The notes under the pieces were generated by a model that was given only the letters and a program-made list of their open reading frames with translations, was not told where the DNA came from and ran no database searches. Made by a program: the position numbers and the translations under genes. This document shows, one piece after another, positions 45,658 through 57,300 of a stretch of 64,000 bases of DNA (the stretch's first letter is position 1; each line of letters starts with the position of its first letter). The stretch is from Dugong dugon (Eukaryota; Chordata; Mammalia; Sirenia; Dugongidae): positions 56,416,145 to 56,480,144 of the forward strand of contig CM057468.1 in NCBI GenBank assembly GCA_030035585.1, given 5' to 3'.

Positions 45658-46668
45658 TAAAAAGACCCAAATAAATAGATAAATTTTATTGCATCTTAAA
45701 AATATCACCCATAGGTTTTAGGAATCATCTGGTCTCATTTCCATAGCTGGACAACTCTTAGATCTTATTCATCAGCCTGTTTAACGGTTCCTTTTTCAGA
45801 GACATAGATACCATCCCCAAATTTTCAGATACCCTTGTTAACTGTCGTGGCTTGCTGGATTAAAGCGGCTGAATTTTATACAAGTTCAATGTCATTTCCC
45901 TTAAGAATTAACTCATCTTTCTGGGCTTAAGACACTGAACAAGCAACACCTAGCCTCATCTGAAACCTACGGACATAGTTTTCACCCAAGAAGTTTCGAA
46001 TTTCAACAAGAGACTCACTCTTCTGAATAACAACTTTGATAGCGAAGTGAGCGTACACAGACCTCATCTTGTAACAGAAGCCCAGTGTAACACCCTTGAT
46101 TATGTTCTGTACATAACTACAGACAGTGCAAACTGTAGCCAGTTCCTTTCTATTCTACCACCATTTCTCAATGTGAAGCCTCTTCTTTTTCTTTCTAAGG
46201 AGACCAAGTTCTACACTGATGTGATTGAAGTGCCTCCACAAGGTTCCTCGGGGGCCCGTCCCAATAACTGTGTGTCCCTTCAGATTGATGTTGACATTTT
46301 CTGGAATTTTGACAGTCTGGTTGCTGATAACTGTCATCATTCTTGCAGTTTTTGTTGGTAGGGGCTGTCAAGTCTGTTCTGATTCATAGTGACCCTACGT
46401 ACCACAGAATGAAACACTGCCCAGTCCTGTGCCATGCTCACAATCATTGTCATGTTTGAGCCCATTGTTGCAGCCACTGTGTCAATCCATCTCGTTGAGA
46501 GTCTTCCTTTTTTTTCACTGACCCTCTGCTTTACCAAGCATGATGTCCTTCTCCAGGGACTGATCGCTTCTGACAACATGTCCAAAGCACATAAGACGTA
46601 GTCTCGCCATCCTTGCTTCCAAGGAGCATTCTGGTTGTACTTCTTCCAAGACAGTTCTTGCAGTAGAT
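45658..46668 (-). pseudogene. RPL9: RPL9 processed pseudogene, split by an RTE insertion
   Basis: An intronless copy of the mRNA for ribosomal protein L9 (uL6, 60S subunit). The minus-strand coding start is ATG 46340-46338, reading [17 protein letters not shown] and [12 protein letters not shown], then [18 protein letters not shown]. The frame continues past the first stop with [10 protein letters not shown] and, near the end, DGIYVSEKGTV and QADE before the natural TAA. It is broken at the C-terminal end of its first open stretch and by at least three stops in the second half: Gln codon to TAA after ACSVS, TAA after DIELV, and TGA near the KNKDIRK equivalent. The matching 3' UTR with GCAATAAAA follows, down to about 45660. 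The 5' UTR is at 46341-46350 and 46653-46668, separated by an RTE fragment. No intact poly(A) remains. Confidence 0.95.
46341..46662 (-). mobile_element. RTE fragment inserted in the RPL9 pseudogene 5' UTR
   Basis: About 300 bp of RTE 3' end at 46351-46652 (plus: TGTTGGTAGGGGCTGTCAAG through TACTTCTTCCAAGACAG). The flanks share TTCTTGCAGT at 46341-46350 (against the pseudogene start) and at 46653-46662. Joining the flanks without the insert restores the RPL9 5' UTR sequence, which proves the order of events: pseudogene first, RTE second. Confidence 0.92.
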
Positions 46669-46726
46669 GTGGCAAAGTTCGAAGCATTAATTTAATTATT
46701 AGTCCTATAGCCACAGTGCCAATTTT

Positions 46727-46942
46727 TTCTGAATAATAAAACAAACAAAACACAAACCAGGTCCTGTCGAGTTGATTCAGACTCATGGCACATCTATGTG
46801 TTTCAGAGTAAAACTGCACTCCATAGGGTTTTCAAGGGCTATAATCTTTCTTCTGAGGTGACTCTGGGTGGATCTGAACTGCCAACCTTTTCAGTTAATA
46901 GCTAAAGCATTTGTGCCACCCAAGGAAGCTTCTGAATAATAA
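46727..46942 (-). mobile_element. AfroSINE with exact 13-bp target duplication
   Basis: SINE 46740-46929, minus: plus reads ACACAAACCAGGTCCTGTCG through GCATTTGTGCCACCCAAGGA. TTCTGAATAATAA occurs exactly at 46727-46739 and 46930-46942. Confidence 0.93.
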
Positions 46943-48356
46943 TCCTCTCAAATGTTAACGACTGTTACCCATTCTTCTTATTCAAGTTTTAACTTCACAA
47001 AAATTATTAATATTATTATTATTCAAGTTTTAACATTCACAAAAATTTATTTTCAGAAGAAGTACTAATATTGATTCTTCTTGATATTTGTTGTTAGAAA
47101 CAAAAATATTACTCCCTCCCATTCCCCCCAAAAAAGGCCTCTAAAATTCATTTCCAACCTCACCCTTGGACTTAAGCTTGTGTTTCAACTTCAGCCTAGC
47201 ATGAATTTATGACATTTCCCCAAATTCATCTGAGGCAATGATGGTCATGGCAACATTTGTAGTGACCACTGTATTGACCATTGGTTGTGGACTGGTTTGT
47301 CCCGTTTGTCCTTCTGATGACTCTATGACTAATTGTTTTTCGTTTGTAAAAAGATACTTATACCTAGCACAGTGCCTGACTTATAATATCCAAAATGATC
47401 TGGTCTTTTCTTTAAAAACAAACAACACCCTAAACAAAATCTTCACTAGTGAGTCATCGTGGAATGCATTCCACATAAACAGATGCTTATAAATAATACT
47501 GATGATAATTCATTCTCATAGTGCTGGATAAAAGTCAGCTAAATTTTGAAGGTTTGTTGAACAGTAGAAAAACAAATTATTCTCGTCCTAAGCAAATGGG
47601 GACATATGTCTCTTTGCCAAAAACATTTCTTGCAGTTGCATTTTCCAAATGGCATAGGTTTTTAATTTCAAGACCCAAATACCTGATTTTAAAAGATAAG
47701 ATCTATCCTCTGGAAAAAAACCAATGATTTCATGTTTTTCCTGCCATAAAAAGAGTTTCAGGAACCCTCCAAATTATAGGTTTCAAGCAACCATTTAATT
47801 TAGATTAAATTAGACAGCAATTGTATGTTAAATAAATATGAATGGGCTCCAAATGTATTTGTTAAAGATTAAGAATTCTGTAATACATAGGTTTCTATTA
47901 CACATTTGTTATTGCTGATGTTTTAAAACAAATTGCCATTTAATTGAAATACTTAAAGGACATTTACAAACTTTTAGCAAAACCTATGAGAAACTAATGC
48001 TTCTTTCATGAGCCCAGTAAGGCTGTTCTAAAAAAGCAGCCCATTCTCCAACATCATGGCAGAAAATGTGCAGTGCAAACATGGCCAGGTACCTACATAA
48101 TGTTTACAAATGCTATGGTAAAACCTGACCAAAAAAAAGGTTTCATTTCAAATACTTATTATCAAAGTGGTTTTAGTATGTTGTAGGCTATTCCTGAACC
48201 TGCCATTTTTAAAAATCATTGAATTAAAATAAAGGATGGTAAAAATAGGAACTCCCTCTCATATTCATCAGACATTTCAATATAATTATTACACTTTGGG
48301 GAAGAAAGCTGAATACTCCAGAATGCATTGCTTCATGATTTTTTCCCCGCTTACTC
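46943..48356. other. Repeat-poor intron; short duplication near 46980-47055
   Basis: Two imperfect copies of TTATTCAAGTTTTAAC followed by TTCACAAAAAT lie about 42 bases apart (from about 46979 and 47020). 47700-48350 is AT-rich, free of recognised transposons, and contains TTTAATTTAGATTAAATTAG near 47796. No exon was seen. Confidence 0.5.
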
Positions 48357-48568
48357 AGACTGGAGGTGTTGTTATTGTTGTGTGCAGTTGAGTCAATTCT
48401 GACTCATAGAGGATCCATGTGAGAGAGTTTTCATGACTGTAATCTTTACGGAAGCAGATCACAAGGTCTTTCTCCCGAGGAGCCACTAGGTGGGTTCAAA
48501 CAGACAACCCTTTGGTTAGCAGGCCAGTGCATAACTGTTGCACTACCAGGGCTCGTTAGATTGGAGGT
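48357..48568 (-). mobile_element. AfroSINE with target duplication
   Basis: Minus SINE: plus reads GTTGTTATTGTTGTGTGCAG through TTGCACTACCAGGGCTCG. Flanks AGACTGGAGGT (48357-48367) and AGATTGGAGGT (about 48558-48568) differ by one base. Confidence 0.9.
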
Positions 48569-49654
48569 TGTAGGACATGAAAACGCTGCCTTTGCTTGAT
48601 CAAGCTAGAGGTCTTGTATCTTAAGGTTTTGCACAGTTTTCTTTGTGAATGAGGCCCAATATCCATTTTACAGCAAAATGCTATAAAACCTTCATAACTG
48701 TAAAGGCAATCTTAAAAAGACAAGAGTATTTCAGGGAGGGTAGTGGCATTTCAGGTCACACACTTCAAGACACTTAAGTAATCTGAAAGATAACAAGACT
48801 GAGGAACTGAATGCTGAGAGAGTGAAATAAGCAGAGGCCAGATTCAGGATGGGTAGATCAAAGATAAAGAGGAGTTGCTAGAACTTTTGGGACTAACTGG
48901 TTATATACCAGAATAAATGAAGAAGCATAATCTGCTGGTAATTCTAGAATTATTAGAACTGGGAGGTCATGGACATCTTTCAACAGGAGTCTGTAATGAG
49001 ATTAGGCAACCAATTTTCGGACTAAAGATGCTCCCAGATGCACTAGGCTGTGAATCAAGCTGGAATGCACTTGGGATGGATTCAGATTTACCATGAATAC
49101 TTAAGACTTTAGAGTCAGGCCATTAAGGGACAGATTTATAAGCTTGAAAATGTGGGAATTTTATTTAGGTGTGACTCTTAGAAATTTTCTTATCCCAATT
49201 ACAAGTAGTAATAGCTTTGGAAACAATAGCAATGGGTGTTTAACATTACCTAATACCAGATGACAAAAGAAATTTGAAGTGACTATTGAAGGAATATGGC
49301 TTTTATCACCACCGTTATGTCTCAAAAGAGTTGTGTAACTTACCATATTTTCAACCTCAAAAAAATTAATTAAAGAGAAATTACTTCTCCTAAGAAAAAC
49401 CCAGATGTTCTCTGCCAGCTGCTTAAGATTTCCCAAAGCAACTGTTGATTCTTATTGCCCAAAGAGTGGTAGTTGCTAGAAAAGATCGTCTAGTCTGTGT
49501 GAAGCATCAGAGACAGAACCAGTACGGCACCACTGATTTTGATTTTGAATCACATTATTCAGTGACTGTGATGGATATTATCAGCTAAGTTCTGGCTCAA
49601 GTTCTGTGACCTGCTAGATAAAGCCAATTCCCATCTCAGGCTTTAGTTTTTCTT
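48569..49654. other. Unassigned intron sequence
   Basis: No exon or named transposon. 48715-49140 may be an old LTR-like or DNA-transposon relic, but I cannot support a family. The 91-codon minus frame at 49161-49436 has no recognisable domain. Confidence 0.4.
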
Positions 49655-49845
49655 AAAGCAAGGTTCACCTCTGCCTAAACAGAATCACATGGGTGTCTGT
49701 TAAAATGCAGATTCCTGGGCTTTATTTTCAACTGAATTCGAATCTAAATGCATTGACCCAGAATCTGCATTTAAAATAAATCCTTTAACAGATTCTTAGG
49801 TGCACTGAGGTTTGAAAGCCATCTGACTACTAGAGTTTGAAGTCC
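49655..49845 (+). repeat. MER5A-like DNA transposon
   Basis: A non-autonomous hAT-Charlie element: AGCAAGGTTCACCTCTGCC, AATCACATGGGTGTCTG, AAAATGCAGATTCCTGGGC, TGACCCAGAATCTGCATTT, ending GGTTTGAAAGCCATCTGAC. Confidence 0.8.
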
Positions 49846-50244
49846 CCTTCCAGTTCTGCCATTTGTGTTGATCTTTTGATACTTCTTATAATTTTGTGGT
49901 AGTCAACAATTTAAGCCTACTAAAAACCAAACAAAAAACAAAACAAACCATGATCAGTTTTAGTTTATTTATCTACCAGGTAAATAAGCATTAAAATCAA
50001 AATAATAGAGTTACTCCAGAGTTGAGCTTCCATGAAACTGAGTAGCAGGCAGCATTTTCAACCTATCCTTTTGTCTCTTCCCTGCCCTGGGTTTCATCCA
50101 GCCTTCCTTTTAAGTACTGTTCTCTCTTCTGTGTTCCCCCATTAAATCTGCTTTCAAGAAGATCTCAGACACAGTAACTTTACATCAGTGGATTGTGTTT
50201 CTCAGGAATTTTTAGATTTGGCAGGCCTCATCTCAATATTTAAA

Positions 50245-50432
50245 GGTTACAGTTAAGCACTCAACTACTAGCTAAAAGGTTGGCAGTTGGAACCCTCCCA
50301 GAGGTGCCTAGGAAGACAGGCCTGGTGATCTGCTTCTGAAAGGTCACAGCCTTGAAAACCCTGGATTAGTTTTACTCTGCATACTTGGGGTTGCCATAAG
50401 TCGGAATCAATTCAATGGCAACTAACACAAAG
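50245..50432 (+). mobile_element. AfroSINE, second subfamily, head damaged
   Basis: TTACAGTTAAGCACTCAACT, CTAAAAGGTTGGCAGTTGG, the long-body block CAGGCCTGGTGATCTGCTTC, and the end TTCAATGGCAACTAACAC. Confidence 0.88.
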
Positions 50433-50666
50433 TTACCAGAAAAATGTCTGACCCATTGTAAGAGTTATATAACTGCTAATTCTGGAATAATAAAAGGTTT
50501 TTTCCTCTATAAGGAAGATTTCATAGGCAGGAGTGTTCTGGCTCTCCCAAAATATAATCTTAATGGGAACTATCTACTTCAAGATCAAACCTAGTTTTGG
50601 ATACTAAGTCATTCTGGATACTCTACTAATGAATTATGAAGAGTAAAATGACAACATGAAGAAAAC

Positions 50667-50858
50667 TTCCTACTAATGGAGCCCTGGTGGCATAGCGGTT
50701 AAGAGCTACAGTTGCTAACCCAATGGTTGGCAGTTCGAATCCACTAGCCACTCCTTGGAAACCCTATGGGGGAGTTCTACTCTGTCCAAAGGGTCGCTAT
50801 GAGTCAGAATCGACTTGACAGCAATGGGTTGGGTTTGGTTTCAGCTTCCCACTAATGG
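50667..50858 (+). mobile_element. AfroSINE with target duplication
   Basis: A well-preserved copy from GGAGCCCTGGTGGCATAGCG at 50679, with a B-box match GTTCGAATCC, body GGGTCGCTATGAGTCAGAAT, and tail GGTTGGGTTTGGTTT. The flanks are CTTCCTACTAAT before and CTTCCCACTAAT after (one mismatch). Confidence 0.93.
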
Positions 50859-51059
50859 TAAATAAACAGTTTTAGGGTATCATGATAATGGGAAGGTCTT
50901 TGGAAACAAATGGCAAAATGACAAATAAATGCCCTTCTGTCTTCATGTATCTGAAGATATTTTTTTTTTTCCTAAATATGTTAGATTTAGGATTAGGCCT
51001 TTAAGTTGATCATGGCTTAGTATTTATTAGCACAAGAATTTATTAAGAAAAGCCATTTG

Positions 51060-51128
51060 TGGTTTTGAACTACTGACCTTTTGATTAGCAGTCCAGCACT
51101 TTAACCACTGTGTCACCAGGGTTCCTTT
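51060..51128 (-). mobile_element. AfroSINE head fragment
   Basis: Only the tRNA-derived head remains: plus TTTGAACTACTGACCTTTTG, TTAGCAGTCCAGCACTTTA, TGTGTCACCAGGGTTCC. The 3' part of the element is absent, which is unusual for a retroposon and implies deletion. Confidence 0.85.
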
Positions 51129-51626
51129 GTTACCTACTTGCCTCTTTATTACCTACCAATTCAAAGAACAAGGCTTGATTTGAATATAAGATCTGAGACA
51201 TGTTATATTATTTAAAAAAAAAAAAAAAAACCTTGAGATGTATATACCCAACCAGAGAACTAAATTCCAGAGGCCATGATTCTCAATGGAACACACCTTT
51301 TCAGGTCCCTGAGATTAAAAAATAGAGTTTGTTAACAGGAAACCTCAGGTTAATCCCAACTGTCACCATTGAATTTGCAACAGGAAGGAGATTCTTAGGA
51401 TACCTGCCCATTTCAATTGGCTGACTAAATCAAATAATTGGATCTACTGAATTTTTGTGTCTGTCTGAAACTAAAATCTAGACATTTGTGGGAATATATG
51501 GTCAAATAGGCTGTACATGAATACATTGCCCATGAGTGTGATAACCTTTTGGTGGAAGAAAGATAGACAACAAGAAAAAGGGATATGTGCTCTGGTTATT
51601 TTGGTGACTTAATTAACAGGAAATAT

Positions 51627-52012
51627 TTGTTGTTGTTAGGTGCTGTTGAGCAAGTTCCAACTCATAGCGATCCTATGAACAACAAAAGGAAACACTGCCT
51701 GGTCCTGCGCCATCCTCACGATCTTTGCTATGCTTCAGCCCATTGTTGCAGCCATTGTGTCAATCCATCTCAGTGACAGTCTTCCTCTTTTTCAGTGATC
51801 CTCTACTTTACCAAGCATGATGTCCTTCTCCAGGAACTGGTCCCTCCTGATAACGTGTCCAAAGTATTTGAGACAAAGTCTCATCATCCTAGCTTCTAAG
51901 TAGCATTCTGGCTGTACTTCCTCCAAGAAAGATTTGTTCGTTCTTCTGACAGTCCATGGTATATTCAACATTCTTTGCCAGCACCATAATTCAAAGGCAT
52001 CAGTTCTTCTTG
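51627..52012 (-). mobile_element. RTE 3' end, left arm of an inverted repeat
   Basis: Plus reads TGTTGTTGTTAGGTGCTGTT through CATAATTCAAAGGCATCAG, about 386 bp of antisense RTE 3' sequence. At about 52013 it meets sense RTE coding sequence directly. Its complement is at 53071-53463. Confidence 0.92.
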
Positions 52013-53439
52013 GTGAAAAACAAAGCTCCAGGAATTGATGGACTACCAAGTGAGATGTTTCAACAAACGGATGCAGCACTGGAAGTGCTCACTCATCTAT
52101 GCCAAGAAATTTGGAAGACAGCTAGCTGGCCAACTGACTGGAAGAGATCCATATTTATGCCTATTCCAAAGAAAGTTGATCCAACAGAATTCAGAAATTA
52201 TCGAACAATATCATTAATATCACATGCAAGTAAAATTTTGCTGAAGCTCATTCAAAAGTGGTTGCAGCAGTACATCAACAGAGAACTGCCAGAAATTCAA
52301 GCCAGATTCAGAGAGGACATGGAATGAGGGATATCACTGCTGATGTCAGATAGATCCTAGCTGAAAGCAGAAGGTACCAGAAAGATGTTTACCTGTGTTA
52401 ACTGACTACGAAAAGGCATTCAACTGTGTGGATCATAACAAATTATGGATAACATTGCAGAGAACGAGAATCTGAGAATACTTAACTGTGCTCATGTGGA
52501 ACCTATTCATAGACCAAGTTGTTAGAATAGGACAGGGGGATACTGCGTGGTTTAAAGTCAAGAAGGGTGTGCGTCAGGGTTGTATCCTTTCACCATACTT
52601 ATTCAATCTGTATGCTGAGCAAATAATCCGAGAAGCTGGACTATATGAAGAAAAACACAGCATCAAGATTGGAGAAATACTCATTAACAAACAACCTGCA
52701 ATATGCAGATGACACAGGAAGTGAAGAGGACTTGAAGCACATACTGGTGAAGATCAAAGACCACAGCCTTCAGTATGGATTACACCTCAACATAAAGAAA
52801 GCAAAAATCCTCACAACTGGACCAATAAGTAACATCATGATAAACAGACAAAAGACTGAAGGTGTCACTTAGATCCACAATCAACGCCCATGGAAGTAGC
52901 AGTCAAGAAATCAAAAGACACATTGCACTGGGCAAATCTGCTGCAAAAGATCTTATTAAAATGTTAAAAAGCAAAGATGTCACTTTAAGGACAATGATGT
53001 GCCTGACCCAAGCCATGGTGTTTTCAATAGCCTTGTATGCATGCAAAAGCTGGACAATGAATAAAGAAGACCGAAGAAGAATTTATGCCTTTGAATTATG
53101 GTGTTGGCAAAGAATATTGAATATCCATGGACTGCCAGAAGAACTAATAAATGTGTCTTGCGAGAAGTACAGCCAGAATGCTCCTTAGAAGCAAGGATGG
53201 CAAGACTTCGTCTCACATACTTTGGACATGTTATCAGGAGGGACCAGTCCCTGGAGAAGGACATCATGCTTGGTAAAGTAGAAGGTCAGCGAAAAAGAGG
53301 AAGACCCTCAATGAGATGGACTGACACAGTGGCCACAACAATGAGCTCAAGCATAACAACAATTGTGAGGATGGTGCAGGACCAGGCTGTGTTTCCTTCT
53401 GTTGTACATAGGGTCAGGGTTGCTATGAGTAGGAACTGA
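52013..53439 (+). pseudogene. Decayed RTE reverse transcriptase
   Basis: The longest pieces are 51956-52327, 52488-52712, 52645-52872, 52862-53188 and 53098-53439, which are successive parts of one RT-containing polyprotein in alternating frames. RT motifs from the fingers through the YADD catalytic box and the thumb are present in the right order. The endonuclease half is missing (5' truncation). It would not make an active enzyme. Confidence 0.9.
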
Positions 53440-53463
53440 CTTGACGGCACCTAACAACAACAA
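52013..53463 (+). mobile_element. RTE LINE with RT domain, right arm of an inverted repeat
   Basis: Plus-oriented RTE from mid-RT to the (AAC)n tail at 53445-53463. The RT domain is recognisable: NKAPGIDGLPSEMFQQ, EIWKTASWPTDWK, PIPKKVDPTEFRNYRTISL, then VRQGCILSPYLFNLYAEQ and the catalytic YADD at about 52697-52708. The downstream region is ELWCWQRILNI and the RRGRPS-type end (EGQRKRGRPSMRWTDTVAT). Premature stops and frameshifts at about 52326, 52700 and 53150 break it into five or six frames. Confidence 0.94.
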
Positions 53464-53519
53464 CATTCTATTTTCAAAGTTATATGTAAAACTTAGAGCA
53501 AACTTAAAAATGTACAATC

Positions 53520-53772
53520 ACTACCAGTCAGTCAGTGGAGGCTTGTGTGCTGCTATGCTGCTGCACAAGTTTCAGCAAAACTTCCAGACTAAGGAAGAAT
53601 GGGAAGAAAGGCCTAGTGATCTACTTCCAAAAATAACCTAATGAAAACCTTCACAAAGCTAAGATCTGAGACCATCATGGGTGGCACAGGATCTGGCAGC
53701 ATTTCATTCTGTTGTGCATGAGGTCGCCATGCGTTGGGGGTCTATTTAATGGCAGCTAACAGCAACAAATAT
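53520..53772 (+). mobile_element. RTE-tailed SINE, distinct from AfroSINE
   Basis: Begins near CAGTCAGTCAGTGGAGGCTT, with CAAAACTTCCAGACTAAGG and GAAAGGCCTAGTGATCTAC, ending CATGAGGTCGCCATGCGTTG and GGCAGCTAACAGCAACAA. The head has no GGAGCCCTGG block, so it is another family, but it shares the final 60 bases with RTE and AfroSINE. It lies 57 bases downstream of the RTE copy. Confidence 0.75.
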
Positions 53773-53974
53773 TATCCATTATCCATCTTCCTCAGCTTCT
53801 TGTCCTGATGTCCCTATGTCTGCCAGTAGATCATCTAGATGTGAATCCTCAACATCTGTAAATGATAATGCCCAAACTACATGGCTTCACATCAAGGCCC
53901 TTTGCAAATAGTTTCTATGTAAATGTGCCATCATTGTCAAATTGTCTTTCCTGAATAGGCTTTCCTTCTGGAGA

Positions 53975-54372
53975 GTGCACTGGATATGGGTACAAATTCT
54001 GGTGTTTGATTCCATGTCTCTCACTGTCATTTATGTGATCTCAGGCACATTCTTTAACATTCACGAGTCTCCATTCCTTCTTCTGTAAATTAGGGATAAT
54101 AACATCTGAAATTACAATGAATACATGGGATTAAAAAAAAAAAAAAAGTTGCCCTCAAGTCGATTCCAACTCATAGTGACCCTATAGGACAGAGCAGAAT
54201 TGCCCCATGGGGTTTCCAAGAAGCGGCTGGTAGATTCAAACTACCGACCTTTTAGTTAACAGCCAAGCTCTTAACCACTAAGCCACCAGGGCTCCATACA
54301 TGGGATAATGGATGTAAATCACTTAGCACAATGCCTAGAACACAGTAAATTCAGCAAATGGTTATTGGAGAA
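53975..54372 (+). repeat. MIR SINE split by an AfroSINE
   Basis: Left half: GGTGTTTGATTCCATGTCTC, CTCAGGCACATTCTTTAAC, GTAAATTAGGGATAATAAC. Right half after 54306: GTAAATCACTTAGCACAATG, CCTAGAACACAGTAAATTC. Confidence 0.85.
54121..54306 (-). mobile_element. AfroSINE in a MIR, exact 11-bp target duplication
   Basis: SINE 54132-54295: plus A/T tract, then GTTGCCCTCAAGTCGATTCC through CTAAGCCACCAGGGCTCC. ATACATGGGAT is exact at 54121-54131 and 54296-54306. Confidence 0.95.
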
Positions 54373-57300
54373 TCACTGTGATACAGTCGCTAGTGCCATT
54401 TTTTCCATCTGCTTCCCTTCCTCCTCTCATCTATGATGAGATCTAAGATCCAGCTCTACTGCCCCTGCCATTACATTCAGAGAAATTTCCTTGATCCATA
54501 CACATTTTGCCTGCATATATACATATACACATATATACATAGACATATATATATATGAGATTCTGAAAGAGAGATTCAGCATCCTAATTCTTGGCCTGTC
54601 AGCCAGTAACCAACACAGTAGTGTTCTCTGAATAAGTATAATGTCAGTTTTCCTCATACTCATGTTTGGAGAGACATTTAGGTTTAACAGTGCCTGTGCT
54701 TGAATCGGGTCTTAGACGTGACTGACTGCAAACACTATAACAATGGTTGAGCCAGGGAGCGCAATGCTCTGGCATTCTCTATGCTCTTTTTCAAGGAATG
54801 TATAAAGCCTTCATATTTATGAACTTTGAAAGCATTTAGGCTCACCTTTATGGACTATTTAATTTCTCTCCACCACACATGCTTACAGAACTTCTAAGAT
54901 TATGTGAAAACTGAGGAGTATCATCTTCTTCGTTTGGGCACTATATACTCTCAGAATGTAATTTAACATGAACACAAATGTAGACACTACCCAGTAATGC
55001 TCAGGAAAGCCTCTCATGGTCCAGAAATAAACATTCTGGGATGCTCTGTGGGCCAGATGTGAAGGCTGTGGGATGGCATTGTGGAAGAAGAGAAAGAGAA
55101 CCCAAGCCTGTTAATCCTGCAATATTTCCAGAGTGGCGTACTGTTCGCGTTTCTTTGCACAGACATGGCCGGGAAACCCTTTGTTACTGGGGGCTGTTTT
55201 CCCACTCTTCTTAGCTGTTTGTTAATGTCGACTGAAAGAAGAAAGCTGGGGTAGGTTTTCGAGCAATGGCCCTGATGTCCACTGCCGTTGAATCGATTAT
55301 GGCTCAAAGCGATCCTAAGTAGCCCCTAAATGCAAAGGATTTCTGTTTGTTTTTCTCTGAACCCCAATAGCTTCAACACCCATCTCGTTAGCCGGAAAAT
55401 AGAATTTCCCAAACTTCTACAACACTTTACTAGCTAAGCAAACCACTTTACCACTCTGAGCCTCAGTGTCAACTTAAAAACTAAGAAATTGTTTTAGATG
55501 ATATCAAGGTCCCTTTGCATCTACGATTCTAGTCCCTCAGGGATTCTTCTTTACCCCCATGTAACAGAGCTCTCTGTGTCAAGCTCTAATTATTCTCTTC
55601 AGTGCTCCAAGAAATGGCTGCCAAATTTCTGGCTAGTGACTGACGTTTCATATCCACGCTAGTGCACTTTCAAACACAAACCATCCCAGACCCTTTCTTT
55701 GTTCTTTGGAGATGTCTGTTTCCGTCATCCCGAGAAAATGCAAGAATAGTCAAACGCAGGTGTTTGGGCATGGCCTAACAACTAACGTTCTTTGTCTTTT
55801 TTTTTTTTGAGAGGGGAATCTGTTTTAATGTACAGAAAATGTCACAAAGGCTGATTCCAAAGTCTTGACATCTCCCTCTGGTTGTCTGAAATTCCCTCTG
55901 AAGTCCATGGGAATCCTGCATTTCCTAGGCCCAGGCCTGTAATTGGTAAATGAGGAAAAATCGAAGGGAAAAGAATCTTAAAGTTAACAAAGAAAAAAAA
56001 AAAACTAAACACATAAAAAGTGATTTTGTTGTTGTTGTTGGAAAAAACAGGAGTTTACACAGCACATTCATTTCGTTTTAATTTCTAGGCTGTCAGACAT
56101 CAGCTCTGAAGCCCTGATTCGGAACACATGCAGGCTGTCTTTGAAGTCCCGGCTGCTTTTTTAACAATGGCAGAAAGATATAAAGAAATTAAACTGCAAC
56201 ATAATCATAAAACAGAACTTCTGGACTCCTGATTTATAAATTGTCATTCTTTCATTATTTTCAGGGCTTCATTTTCAAAGCTTCCTTGTGACGCATACCT
56301 TTTTGTAATATTTTTTCCCTTTAAGTTCAATTTTCTGCTATCCTTTCCCCTCCAAAATGAAGCATTCTACTTTTATTTTAATCCATTGAAAAAAATAGTT
56401 TATTGTGGTTTTCTGCAGACAAGAATGGGACTGGAAAATTCAGAGCAATATACTAAATTAAATTTTTTTAGATAAAAGCCATAGCAATATAAAGTTTAGC
56501 TGTTAAAGTACCCAATTCTCTTGGTATAAGGACAAAATGTACTTTAAATTTTCAGGCAGTCCAAAGAAAATGTCTATTTGGTTTTCATGCTCTAATTACA
56601 AAAGATTTCGAGGATAGTTAATAAAAAAACTGTGCATTTCAAATTTGGTCCGGCAGATGCCACATTTTAACACGTATCCCCACATACACTCACAAACCCA
56701 TACAAATTGATTTCATGTTATCAGTCAGTAGTCATACATTATGTATTCGACCACGATACATAGGAATTTTGTAACTCAACAGCACCTTTTAAATCTAAAT
56801 GCAAATATGAGCAAGGTAAATAGTTATTGGTTCCTAAATCATCTTCCTCATTTGATATTGTTTCTATAATCTTTTCTTAGTTTTATCATATCAAATATTC
56901 TGATACTTACACATTTCCCAAATACTGTTACAGTTTATTTCTACTTTTACAATGAACTCCCTACTCCAGGGTTTCTTCTCTGCTATGCTCTTAATGGTCA
57001 AAATTTCAACAATTATGTTTCTGATCTAATATAGTGACCTTCAGTACATCTTCAGTGACTTCTTACCATCTTTAGGTCAAGTTCCAACTCTATTCAGGCA
57101 AAGCGAAGTGGGAAGTTGAAAGAAAAGAACTATCCCCATCTGTGCTGCGCTAGGCTCATCTCATACTGGCTTGTGAGAGATGATTGTTAAATTTTCTGAA
57201 ATTTTTTGAGTACAGCTATTATTAACATTTAAATTATATAAATCTAAATGAAATATATTCTATTAAAAACAAGATTATAAATACTCAAAACTCATCACTT

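Noticed and set aside
50679-50760. tRNA-like A and B boxes in SINE heads, considered as tRNA genes
   Set aside because: They belong to AfroSINEs, with no complete cloverleaf and followed by the SINE body.
55275-55320. Considered as part of a conserved element
   Set aside because: It matches the 3' tail of AfroSINE in reverse (CACTGCCGTTGAATCGATTA) and is best taken as a small relic.
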